A stretch of 24,533 bases of DNA from an uncultured Flavobacteriia bacterium (lineage in GTDB: Bacteria; Bacteroidota; Bacteroidia; Flavobacteriales; Flavobacteriaceae). A model generated the notes under the pieces. That model was not told the DNA's origin. It worked only from the letters and a program-made list of their open reading frames with translations, and did not search any database. Of this stretch, positions 16,255 through 23,183 are shown piece after piece (position 1 is the first letter of the stretch; every line of letters begins with the position of its first letter). The stretch lies in the NCBI GenBank assembly GCA_946482495.1, contig CAMLRV010000009.1, forward strand, positions 1 to 24,533. Direction: 5' to 3'. Both the position numbers and the translations under genes were made by a program.

Positions 16255-18021
16255 ATGTCACACGATCACGGTCATCATAAAGATACTTTCATTACTAAAT
16301 ATATTTTTAGTATTGATCATAAAATGATTGCTAAGCAGTACCTAATTTCAGGTTTGTTAATGGGAATAATTGGGGTAGTTTTATCTTTATTCTTCAGAAT
16401 GCAAATTGCTTGGCCAGAGGAATCTTTCGAAGTTTTTAAAATTTTCTTAGGTGAAAAAATGGCTCCAGGTGGAGTTATGAGAAATGATATTTACTTAGCT
16501 TTAGTAACTATTCACGGTACTATCATGGTATTCTTCGTGTTAACTGCAGGATTATCAGGTACGTTTAGTAATTTACTTATTCCATTACAAATTGGAGCAA
16601 GAGATATGGCGTCTGGTTTCATGAATATGTTATCTTTCTGGATGTTCTTTATCTCATGTATCATCATGATTATTTCTTTATTCGTAGAATCAGGTCCTGC
16701 TTCTGCAGGTTGGACAATTTATCCACCTCTTTCTGCATTACCTGAAGCTATCAATGGTTCTGGATTAGGTATGACATTATGGTTAGTTTCTATGGCTATT
16801 TTCATTGCCTCTTCATTAATGGGATCTTTAAATTATATCGTAACTGTTATCAATTTAAGAACTGAAGGGATGACTATGACAAGATTGCCACTTACAGTTT
16901 GGGCTTTCTTTATTACTGCAATTATCGGGGTAATTTCATTCCCTGTATTATTCTCTGCAGCTTTATTATTAATCTTCGATAGAAGTTTCGGAACTTCTTT
17001 CTACTTATCTGATATTTTCATTAAAGGTGAAGTTTTACATTACCAAGGTGGTTCTCCAGTACTATTTGAGCACTTATTCTGGTTCTTAGGTCACCCTGAA
17101 GTATATATTGTATTATTACCAGCCTTAGGAATTACTTCTGAGGTAATTGCAACTAACTCTAGAAAACCAATTTTCGGTTATAGAGCCATGATTGCTTCTA
17201 TTATCGCAATTGCATTCTTATCTACAATCGTTTGGGGTCACCACATGTTTATTTCAGGTATGAATCCATTCTTAGGTTCGGTATTTACATTTACAACATT
17301 ATTAATTGCAATTCCATCTGCAGTAAAAGCATTTAACTACATTACTACACTTTGGAAAGGTAACTTACAATTAAACCCAGGTATGTTATTCTCTATTGGT
17401 TTAGTATCGACTTTCATCACTGGAGGTTTAACTGGAATCATTTTAGGAGACAGTACTTTAGATATTAACGTTCACGATACATATTTCGTTGTGGCTCACT
17501 TCCACTTAGTAATGGGTATCTCTGCATTATACGGATTCTTCGCAGGGGTGTACCACTGGTTCCCAAGAATGTTCGGTAGAATGATGAACAAAACTTTAGG
17601 TTATATCCACTTCTGGGTAACTGCAGTTTGTGCTTATGGAGTATTCTTCCCAATGCACTTTATCGGAATGGCAGGTTTACCACGTCGTTACTACACAAAC
17701 TCTAACTTCCCATTATTTGACGAGTTAGCAGATACAAACGTATTAATTACTATGTTCGCTTTAGTAGGAGCTGCGTTCCAATTGGTTTTCTTCTGGAACT
17801 TCTTCTACAGTATTTTCAAAGGTAAAAAAGCACCAATGAATCCATGGCGTTCAACTACATTAGAGTGGACTGCTCCAGTTGAGCACATGCACGGAAACTG
17901 GCCAGGAGAAATCCCAGCTGTACACCGTTGGCCATACGACTACAGTAAGCCAGGTTGGGACGAAGATTTCGTACCGCAAACCACACCAATGAAAGAAGGT
18001 GAAGTGGAATTACACCACTAA
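16255..18021 (+). CDS. coxA: Cytochrome c oxidase subunit I (haem a, haem a3-CuB)
   Basis: A 588-residue catalytic subunit that reduces oxygen to water and pumps protons. Haem a ligands are H87 and H417, the haem a3 ligand is H415 (in HDTYFVVAHFHLVMG), and CuB ligands are H280, H329 and H330. Y284 in GHPEVY would form the His-Tyr cross-link. E282 and D117 are the D-channel residues and K358 the K-channel residue, which marks an A-family enzyme. The D-channel loop reads DMASGFMNMLSFW, without the Phe-Pro usually found after DMA. The N-terminus is His-rich (MSHDHGHHKD). A strong terminator follows at once, so subunit III is encoded elsewhere. Confidence 0.96.
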   Translation: MSHDHGHHKDTFITKYIFSIDHKMIAKQYLISGLLMGIIGVVLSLFFRMQIAWPEESFEVFKIFLGEKMAPGGVMRNDIYLALVTIHGTIMVFFVLTAGLSGTFSNLLIPLQIGARDMASGFMNMLSFWMFFISCIIMIISLFVESGPASAGWTIYPPLSALPEAINGSGLGMTLWLVSMAIFIASSLMGSLNYIVTVINLRTEGMTMTRLPLTVWAFFITAIIGVISFPVLFSAALLLIFDRSFGTSFYLSDIFIKGEVLHYQGGSPVLFEHLFWFLGHPEVYIVLLPALGITSEVIATNSRKPIFGYRAMIASIIAIAFLSTIVWGHHMFISGMNPFLGSVFTFTTLLIAIPSAVKAFNYITTLWKGNLQLNPGMLFSIGLVSTFITGGLTGIILGDSTLDINVHDTYFVVAHFHLVMGISALYGFFAGVYHWFPRMFGRMMNKTLGYIHFWVTAVCAYGVFFPMHFIGMAGLPRRYYTNSNFPLFDELADTNVLITMFALVGAAFQLVFFWNFFYSIFKGKKAPMNPWRSTTLEWTAPVEHMHGNWPGEIPAVHRWPYDYSKPGWDEDFVPQTTPMKEGEVELHH

Positions 18022-18030
18022 AATATATAC

Positions 18031-18060
18031 AAAACTCCCAATGTAAATTGGGAGTTTTTT
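18031..18060 (+). terminator. Intrinsic terminator of the act-cox operon
   Basis: A perfect 12-bp stem, AAAACTCCCAAT (18031-18042) with ATTGGGAGTTTT (18047-18058), has a four-base loop and runs into Ts. It lies ten bases after the coxA stop codon. Confidence 0.95.
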
Positions 18061-18074
18061 ATTGTTTGAAATTG

Positions 18075-18082
18075 TATATTTG
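18075..18082 (+). promoter_or_regulatory. Possible -7 element for the orphan lipoprotein gene
   Basis: TATATTTG matches the TAnnTTTG box about 40 bases before the start codon at 18124. The nearest TTG that could serve as a -33 box (18048-18050) lies 24 bases upstream, inside the preceding terminator, so spacing is at the edge of the usual range. Confidence 0.5.
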
Positions 18083-18123
18083 TTATGCTATCAAGTTATT
18101 TGAATCTGTCACCTAATTAAATT

Positions 18124-18507
18124 ATGAGAAAGAAAATTATATATATTTACTTTGTAGCTATGCTAGTTTCAAGTTGTACAAAAAATAATTTAGACAATCA
18201 AATTACTATAAAAATCAATTCCATTGATGGTAAAACGAAGCAACGTAGAGTTAATAAGTTTGATACTATTGATGTTAGAATAACAAAATTTGGGTTTCCA
18301 ACAAGAAAGTATGTAAAAATAGCTGAATACATTACGAATTCTACTGGTTCAGTTGAGATAAAAGTTGACTCTATAGAAGAATATAGATTTATAATTAGAG
18401 GGACAAATATTTATGGTTCTGCCAATTTTACTAAAGGATTCTCTAAAGAAAAACTAAAAGACGGTCAAGAAGTAAATATAGAAGTTATATCTCTTGATAA
18501 AAGATAA
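18124..18507 (+). CDS. Small lipoprotein, unknown function
   Basis: A 127-residue predicted lipoprotein: a signal sequence ending LVSSC, lipidated at C18. The rest is a soluble, beta-rich-looking domain (ITIKINSIDGKTKQ, VDSIEEYRFIIRG, GQEVNIEVISL) that could be an immunoglobulin-like or prealbumin-like fold. I recognise no specific family. It has its own promoter candidate and is bounded by terminators on both sides, so it appears to be a single-gene unit unrelated to the respiratory operon. Confidence 0.7.
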   Translation: MRKKIIYIYFVAMLVSSCTKNNLDNQITIKINSIDGKTKQRRVNKFDTIDVRITKFGFPTRKYVKIAEYITNSTGSVEIKVDSIEEYRFIIRGTNIYGSANFTKGFSKEKLKDGQEVNIEVISLDKR

Positions 18508-18520
18508 GTATCCCACCACA

Positions 18521-18563
18521 ACCGCGCCAAATGAAATGCAACGAAGTTAATCTTTCGCGTGGT
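18521..18563. repeat. Inverted-repeat element, copy 1
   Basis: ACCGCGCCAAA (18521-18531) pairs with TTTCGCGTGGT (18553-18563) over 11 positions with one G-T wobble and one mismatch, enclosing 21 bases. The right arm recurs exactly at 23004-23014, where the left arm differs by one base. It lies between convergent genes, before the terminator. Confidence 0.6.
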
Positions 18564-18573
18564 AAAAACTTAT

Positions 18574-18612
18574 AAAAACAAAAACCCTACAGATGCAGGT
18601 TTTTTGTTTTTA
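18574..18612. terminator. Bidirectional terminator between the lipoprotein gene and mgtE
   Basis: AAAAACAAAAACC on the left pairs with GGTTTTTTGTTTTT on the right around a short GC-containing tip (CTACAGATGCA). The A-rich and T-rich arms would serve transcription from both directions. Confidence 0.8.
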
Positions 18613-18619
18613 TCTTTAT

Positions 18620-19972
18620 TTATAATCCTAAAATTAATTTGGCAATGGAAAAGTAAATTACAATTCCCATGATGTCATTACTTGTGGTGATAAATGGTCC
18701 TGTAGCTAAAGCGGGATCAATTCCATATTTGTCTAAAATTATTGGAATAAAGGTTCCAACTAAGGAAGCGATGACAATTACCGTTAATAAAGCTGCAGAA
18801 ACCGTAATTCCGATAAGAAAAGGGTAGCCAAGGATAAAATGTGTGCCTAATATTAAAATAATTGATAAAATTGTACCATTTAACAAACTCAAGGATAATT
18901 CTTTCAGTAAACGATTCCAAAGTGTTCCGGTTAACGAGTTATTCGCCAAACCTTGTACCACAATCGCACTCGATTGTACACCTACATTTCCAGCCATTGC
19001 CGCAATAAGTGGTGTAAAAAACAATAATGTTCTGTGACTTTCCATTGAAGGTTCGAAAATACTCAACACCTTAACAGAAATAAATCCACCAAATAATGCT
19101 AAAACCAACCAAGGCAAACGCGCTTTGGTTAATTCTAAAATGCTATCATCCGCCTCAACGTCTTGCGAGATCCCGGCTGCTAACTGGTAATCTTTGTCGG
19201 CTTCTTCTTTAATGATATCGATAATATCATCAATCGTAACTCTTCCCACCAAACGGTCTAATTCATCAATAACCGGAATGGCTTCCAAGTCATACTTCTG
19301 CATGATTCGAGCCACTTCCACATCTTTCGTGTCTACACGAACATAGTCCACTTTCTTAATATAAATGTCGCCAATTTGCGTTTTGGTAGAAGTGGTTAAT
19401 AAATCCTTTAACGACAAACGTCCTTTTAAACGATCTTCGTCATCCACTACATAAATAGAATGAACACGAGTTACATTTTCGGCTTGCGCTCGCATTTCTT
19501 TCACGCAAGTTAAAACATTCCAGTTTTCGTTTACTTTTACCAACTCTTTCGCCATAATACCACCAGCAGTATTTTCGTCGTAACGTAAAAGGTCAACAAT
19601 ATCTTTAGCGTGCTCAACATCTTCTAGCTCAGAAATTACCTGCGCTTTTTTAGATTGTGGTAATTCGGCAATAATATCCGCCGCATCATCCGTGTCTAAT
19701 TCGTCAAGCTCTTCTGCAATTTCTTTTGCCGATAAACTTCGTAAAATGTTTTCACGAACTTCATCATCAAGTTCAAGTAATATTTCTGCTGTAATTTCAG
19801 AATTTAATAAGTTGAAAATAAAAATGGCTTCAGAAGTTTCCAAGTCATTCATAATTTCAGCAATATCGGCAAAGTGGATTTCATGCAAAACGCTTTCTAA
19901 TTCTACAATGTTATTTTGTTGAATTAAACTTTCGATTTGCGTGATAAGTTCTTTACTGATTTTAAATTCCAT
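18620..19972 (-). CDS. mgtE: Magnesium transporter MgtE
   Basis: A 450-residue inner-membrane magnesium channel/transporter. It has the three MgtE parts: an N-terminal superhelical acidic domain (about 1-130), two CBS domains (about 135-260, with [12 protein letters not shown] and [13 protein letters not shown]), and a five-helix pore domain (about 285-450). Pore signatures are P321 with GNVGVQS (328-334), then [13 protein letters not shown] and D433, which corresponds to the conserved magnesium-binding aspartate of the pore. The acidic N and CBS domains are the known magnesium sensor that closes the channel when internal magnesium is high. The start codon lies inside the end of rsmA (11-base overlap), so its translation is probably coupled to rsmA. 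Confidence 0.95.
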   Translation of the reverse strand: MEFKISKELITQIESLIQQNNIVELESVLHEIHFADIAEIMNDLETSEAIFIFNLLNSEITAEILLELDDEVRENILRSLSAKEIAEELDELDTDDAADIIAELPQSKKAQVISELEDVEHAKDIVDLLRYDENTAGGIMAKELVKVNENWNVLTCVKEMRAQAENVTRVHSIYVVDDEDRLKGRLSLKDLLTTSTKTQIGDIYIKKVDYVRVDTKDVEVARIMQKYDLEAIPVIDELDRLVGRVTIDDIIDIIKEEADKDYQLAAGISQDVEADDSILELTKARLPWLVLALFGGFISVKVLSIFEPSMESHRTLLFFTPLIAAMAGNVGVQSSAIVVQGLANNSLTGTLWNRLLKELSLSLLNGTILSIILILGTHFILGYPFLIGITVSAALLTVIVIASLVGTFIPIILDKYGIDPALATGPFITTSNDIMGIVIYFSIAKLILGL

Positions 19973-20738
19973 CGGCAGCGATTTTTTGAGTTAAAGCAAT
20001 GAATTCTTCAACAGACAATTGTTCTGGTCTTAGTGCAAAGATAGTATCTTCTTGTAATTTATCAGATAAATTTAAACTTTTTAAGCTATTTCGTAAGGTT
20101 TTTCTTCTTTGGTTAAAAGCCGTTTTAACCACTGTGAATAATAATTTTTCATCACAAGGTAATTTATAATTTTCTTTACGAATCATGCGCATGACACCAG
20201 AATCCACTTTCGGTGGCGGATTAAAAACCGTTGGCGGCACTGTAAATAAGTATTCTACATCGTAAAAAGCTTGTGCTAAAACCGATAAAATTCCATACAC
20301 TTTGTTTCCTTTTTTGCTGCAAATTCTTTCGGCTACTTCTTTCTGAAACATTCCAGAAAATTCTGGAACATAATCACGAAGCTCTAAAGTTTTAAAAACA
20401 ATTTGTGTCGAAATATTATATGGGAAATTCCCAATTATTGCAAATTGCTCATTGTTGAAAGCCGTTTGCCAATCGTGTTTTAAAAAATCTAAAGAAAAAA
20501 TATTTTGAGCTAATTTTAAATAATGAACCTGTAAATATTCTACTGATTCTTTATCAATTTCAGCTACGTAAGTTTCGTATGGTTTTTCTAATAAGTATTT
20601 GGTTAAAACACCCATTCCAGGACCAATTTCCAAAACTTTATTATAGTTAGAACCAATTAACGAATCGGCAATTTGTTGTGCAATACTTTCATCTGTTAAG
20701 AAATGCTGACCTAAATGTTTTTTGGCTTTAACTGACAT
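19962..20738 (-). CDS. rsmA: 16S rRNA dimethyladenosine transferase RsmA/KsgA
   Basis: A 258-residue S-adenosylmethionine-dependent enzyme that dimethylates two adjacent adenosines in the 3'-terminal hairpin of 16S rRNA, a late step in small-subunit assembly. Signatures are [11 protein letters not shown] at the N-terminus, the SAM-binding motif LEIGPGMG (36-43), E60 in the second strand, and the catalytic NFPYNIS (104-110). The C-terminal part has [12 protein letters not shown], typical of the family. Length is normal. It precedes mgtE with an 11-base overlap, and a heptamer repeat lies just before its start. Confidence 0.96.
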   Translation of the reverse strand: MSVKAKKHLGQHFLTDESIAQQIADSLIGSNYNKVLEIGPGMGVLTKYLLEKPYETYVAEIDKESVEYLQVHYLKLAQNIFSLDFLKHDWQTAFNNEQFAIIGNFPYNISTQIVFKTLELRDYVPEFSGMFQKEVAERICSKKGNKVYGILSVLAQAFYDVEYLFTVPPTVFNPPPKVDSGVMRMIRKENYKLPCDEKLLFTVVKTAFNQRRKTLRNSLKSLNLSDKLQEDTIFALRPEQLSVEEFIALTQKIAADGI

Positions 20739-20780
20739 AATTGGGTTGTATTAAATATTAAAAATCTTAAATTCTACTTC

Positions 20781-20808
20781 GTAAATCACAAATCGTAAAT
20801 CGTAAATA
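20781..20808. repeat. Heptamer tandem repeat, four GTAAATC-type units
   Basis: Four units with exact 7-base period: GTAAATC, ACAAATC, GTAAATC, GTAAATA. They lie in the 72-base gap upstream of rsmA and right after the DUF4286 gene. No function is known to me. Confidence 0.75.
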
Positions 20809-20810
20809 GA

Positions 20811-21137
20811 CTAGTTTCCGTTACCGTAAAATTCATTAATCACTTCTAACTCGGTTCTAAAAGCTAACATCTTATCACCAAACAAGCGCATACCTTCTTC
20901 TCTCAATTTAGAAGCGTGTATTTTGTAGTAATCTTGTAGTTTTTCATTGTTTTCCGCAAAGTATTGAACAGAATAAGTTGTTCCACCCATTTCTTCTTCC
21001 ACTAAAACTTTAGAAAGTTTTGCTTTATAAAAACAGCCAGTTGCTAAAACTTCATCAATATGTTTGGTTCGCAACCAGTTTAACCATTTGTCGTGAACGC
21101 TTTCGTCAATGTTTATAGTAACGTTATAAATTATCAT
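20811..21137 (-). CDS. DUF4286 family protein
   Basis: A 108-residue cytoplasmic protein of the DUF4286 family, widespread in Bacteroidota. It begins MIIYNVTINIDESVHDKWLNWL and continues with HIDEVLATGCF, a dimeric alpha-beta barrel type pattern. No signal peptide, membrane helix or catalytic motif is visible and its biochemical role is unknown. It has its own strong promoter and precedes rsmA by 72 bases, so all three minus-strand genes (this one, rsmA, mgtE) may form one transcript. Confidence 0.78.
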   Translation of the reverse strand: MIIYNVTINIDESVHDKWLNWLRTKHIDEVLATGCFYKAKLSKVLVEEEMGGTTYSVQYFAENNEKLQDYYKIHASKLREEGMRLFGDKMLAFRTELEVINEFYGNGN

Positions 21138-21151
21138 AGCTTATTTTTTTA

Positions 21152-21181
21152 CAAAGATACTTTTTAAATGTCAAAGTTCAA
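21152..21181 (-). promoter_or_regulatory. Promoter of the DUF4286-rsmA-mgtE unit
   Basis: On the minus strand TTG (21181-21179) is followed after 19 bases by TATCTTTG (21159-21152), an excellent match to the Bacteroidota promoter consensus, ending 15 bases before the start codon at 21137. Confidence 0.75.
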
Positions 21182-21210
21182 TAGCATTAAAAATCAGCCA
21201 TACATAAATA

Positions 21211-21378
21211 TTAATTTGGGCGTGCCCTTTCAGGTCGGGCTATACGTTCCCGCTTTTTTTATTCCGAAAAAAATCGAAACAAAAAAGAGCTCCACTGCTA
21301 TCCCTCACGCAAGAATACGTTTAAGAACAAAACTGAAAATTCAAAGACATTTCCAGAAAATCCTTTCAATCCGCGTGA
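21211..21378. repeat. GC-rich structured intergenic element, probable dispersed repeat or ncRNA
   Basis: In the 350-base gap between the DUF4286 gene and ruvB, a GC-rich block stands out from the AT-rich surroundings. GGGC (21218-21221), GCCC (21224-21227) and GGGC (21237-21240) can form alternative hairpins. CGGG (21236-21239) pairs with CCCG (21249-21252) just before seven Ts. GAGCTC follows at 21287-21292, then CTATCCCTCACGC. TCACGC (21305-21310) pairs with GCGTGA (21373-21378) and would close the unit. Very similar blocks are, from memory, repeated between genes in many Flavobacteriaceae. An open 86-codon frame crosses it (21168-21428) but looks like a by-product of the repeat. Confidence 0.55.
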
Positions 21379-21440
21379 CGAAAATTAAGAGATTTAAAAT
21401 TTTAATAATTTCTCCAATCTGTAATTGAAAACAAAAAAAA

Positions 21441-21468
21441 CTCCCAACTCCAAACTCCCAACTCCCAA
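21441..21468. repeat. Heptamer tandem repeat, four CTCCCAA units
   Basis: Units CTCCCAA, CTCCAAA, CTCCCAA, CTCCCAA with exact 7-base period lie 20 bases before the ruvB start codon, where a -33 box would be expected. Confidence 0.8.
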
Positions 21469-21475
21469 CTTTAGT

Positions 21476-21483
21476 TATATTTG
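21476..21483 (+). promoter_or_regulatory. -7 element of ruvB, implying a very short or absent leader
   Basis: TATATTTG matches TAnnTTTG and ends only four bases before the ATG at 21488. Transcription starting the usual few bases after this box would begin at or next to the start codon. No TTG lies at the right distance upstream because the heptamer repeat occupies that place. Confidence 0.5.
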
Positions 21484-21487
21484 TAAC

Positions 21488-22510
21488 ATGAATGAAAATT
21501 TAGATCCCAACAAAGAGCGTTTTACACCGCAAGAAATAGATATTGAAAAAGCACTGCGACCGTTAAGTTTTGACGATTTTGCAGGTCAAGACCATGTGCT
21601 TGAAAACTTGAAAATATTTGTTGCCGCTGCGAATCAGCGTGGTGAAGCTTTGGATCATGCGCTTTTTCATGGACCTCCAGGTTTAGGAAAAACTACTTTG
21701 GCTAGTATTTTAGCCAACGAATTGGGCGTGGGAATTAAAATCACATCTGGTCCAGTTTTAGATAAACCAGGCGATTTAGCTGGTTTACTTACTAATTTAG
21801 AGGAGCGTGATGTATTGTTTATTGACGAAATTCATCGTTTGTCGCCAATCGTGGAAGAATATTTGTATTCTGCCATGGAAGATTATAAAATCGACATCAT
21901 GATTGAATCGGGACCAAATGCGCGTTCGGTTCAAATTAATTTAAATCCGTTTACTTTAGTTGGAGCCACAACACGTTCTGGATTGTTAACCGCACCAATG
22001 CGTGCACGTTTCGGAATTCAAAGTCGTTTGCATTACTACAATACGGAGTTATTAGCGACAATTATCGAAAGAAGTGCAGGAATTTTAAACGTGCCTATCG
22101 ATTTAGAAGCGGCAATTGAAATTGCAGGACGAAGTAGAGGAACACCTCGTATCGCGAATGCATTATTACGTCGCGTTAGAGATTTTGCGCAAATCAAAGG
22201 AAACGGAAGAATTGACGTGGAAATTGCACGTTATGCCTTAAAAGCTTTAAATGTTGACGCAAATGGTTTAGACGAAATGGACAATAAAATTTTAACTACC
22301 ATTATTGATAAATTCAAAGGAGGGCCAGTAGGATTAACCACTTTAGCAACTGCCGTTTCCGAAAATGGAGAAACTATCGAAGAAGTTTACGAACCATTTT
22401 TAATTCAAGAGGGCTTTTTAATGCGCACACCTCGTGGTCGTGAAGCTACAGAAAAAGCCTATAAACATTTAGGAAAAATTAAAGGATTTAATCAAGGAGA
22501 ATTGTTTTAA
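21488..22510 (+). CDS. ruvB: Holliday junction branch migration helicase RuvB
   Basis: A 340-residue AAA+ motor that, with RuvA, drives branch migration of Holliday junctions in recombination and repair. Signatures are [12 protein letters not shown] near the N-terminus, Walker A GPPGLGKT (62-69), Walker [10 protein letters not shown] (110-118), sensor 1 GATTRSG (159-165), MRARFG with the arginine finger (171-176), and the C-terminal winged helix ending in [16 protein letters not shown]. An upstream in-frame TTG at 21425 would add 21 residues encoded by the heptamer repeat; the family starts at MNENLDP, so 21488 is preferred. The stop codon interlocks with that of the convergent gene. Confidence 0.96.
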   Translation: MNENLDPNKERFTPQEIDIEKALRPLSFDDFAGQDHVLENLKIFVAAANQRGEALDHALFHGPPGLGKTTLASILANELGVGIKITSGPVLDKPGDLAGLLTNLEERDVLFIDEIHRLSPIVEEYLYSAMEDYKIDIMIESGPNARSVQINLNPFTLVGATTRSGLLTAPMRARFGIQSRLHYYNTELLATIIERSAGILNVPIDLEAAIEIAGRSRGTPRIANALLRRVRDFAQIKGNGRIDVEIARYALKALNVDANGLDEMDNKILTTIIDKFKGGPVGLTTLATAVSENGETIEEVYEPFLIQEGFLMRTPRGREATEKAYKHLGKIKGFNQGELF

Positions 22511-22899
22511 GGTTTTATTTGTTTTACTGTGGTTAATGAAAGAATATTGTTGTCAAGAACAATCTTGTATTCTTTCATAACATATTCTTTTTCAAATAAT
22601 TCAAATGGGTCAGATAACATATAAATAACGTTTTTTTCTTCTGGATTTATTACATAATAAATCTCAACATTATTGGATTGTGAATTGTATTCTAATTTTT
22701 CTAATACTTTGAAAAAATCCTTACTTTCAATATTACTTTCAAATAATTCCATGTTTGAGTCAGTATATTCAAAAGATTTAAGATGAAAAACCTTTGAATC
22801 AGTAAAATCAACATCTTTTGGAAATGTTTGTTTAAAAACCTTAAAAAAAAGATTTTCTTTCGGTTTCGATACAAATAATTCATTTAAAAATTTCATCAT
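22507..22899 (-). CDS. Hypothetical protein
   Basis: A 130-residue protein with no recognised family, signal peptide or membrane helix. It is rich in Phe, Lys and Glu ([19 protein letters not shown] at the start) and has a middle part that looks like a small alpha-beta domain ([19 protein letters not shown]). Two adjacent Met codons (22899 and 22896) are possible starts. Its stop overlaps the ruvB stop by four bases on opposite strands. A -7-like box upstream supports expression. It may be a recently acquired or fast-evolving gene; function unknown. Confidence 0.6.
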   Translation of the reverse strand: MMKFLNELFVSKPKENLFFKVFKQTFPKDVDFTDSKVFHLKSFEYTDSNMELFESNIESKDFFKVLEKLEYNSQSNNVEIYYVINPEEKNVIYMLSDPFELFEKEYVMKEYKIVLDNNILSLTTVKQIKP

Positions 22900-22927
22900 C
22901 TTGCTTTGTCTTAAATCAACTTCTAAA

Positions 22928-22935
22928 CAAATCTA
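22928..22935 (-). promoter_or_regulatory. Possible -7 element for the hypothetical gene
   Basis: The minus strand reads TAGATTTG, matching TAnnTTTG, 28 bases before the start codon at 22899. The only upstream TTG (22949-22947) is too close, so this is a partial match. Confidence 0.4.
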
Positions 22936-22990
22936 CTAAATATTACCAAATCTCTTTTTTAAAATATTTAATTTCTGAAAAATCATTGCT

Positions 22991-23014
22991 ACCGCGCAAA
23001 TCCTTTCGCGTGGT
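22991..23014. repeat. Inverted-repeat element, copy 2
   Basis: ACCGCGCAAA (22991-23000) pairs with TTTCGCGTGGT (23004-23014) around a three-base loop, with one bulged base. The right arm and the C before it (12 bases) are identical to the element at 18521-18563. It lies in the 284-base gap between the hypothetical gene and the malic enzyme gene, which otherwise shows only promoter-like boxes. Confidence 0.6.
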
Positions 23015-23152
23015 TGGTTGTAAAATTTAAAATTTAACTGTTTTTTTTCATTCACTTCCCAAATAATTCAGACAAAAACATCCTAAAAACTGTATTTCAT
23101 AAGAAAAATCGTTTTTTTGGAGTAATATTTATGGTTTTATCATTGCAAATTT

Positions 23153-23160
23153 TATCTTTG
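23153..23160 (+). promoter_or_regulatory. Probable -7 element of the malic enzyme gene
   Basis: TATCTTTG matches TAnnTTTG and ends 23 bases before the ATG at 23184. No TTG was found 17-23 bases upstream, so only half of the promoter is supported. Confidence 0.5.
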
Positions 23161-23183
23161 TAAGTCGATGCAAATGATACTAT

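Noticed and set aside
21172..21175. Closer TTTG as -33 box of the DUF4286 promoter
   Set aside because: Spacing of 12 bases to the -7 box is too short; the TTG at 21181-21179 with 19 bases fits better.
21168..21428. Open frame of 86 codons between the DUF4286 gene and ruvB
   Set aside because: It lies across the structured repeat-like block, begins inside the divergent DUF4286 promoter, and its low-complexity basic composition is not that of a folded protein.
21425..21487. TTG start adding 21 residues to RuvB
   Set aside because: The extra residues would be encoded by the heptamer repeat and promoter box, and RuvB proteins start at MNENLDP or equivalent.
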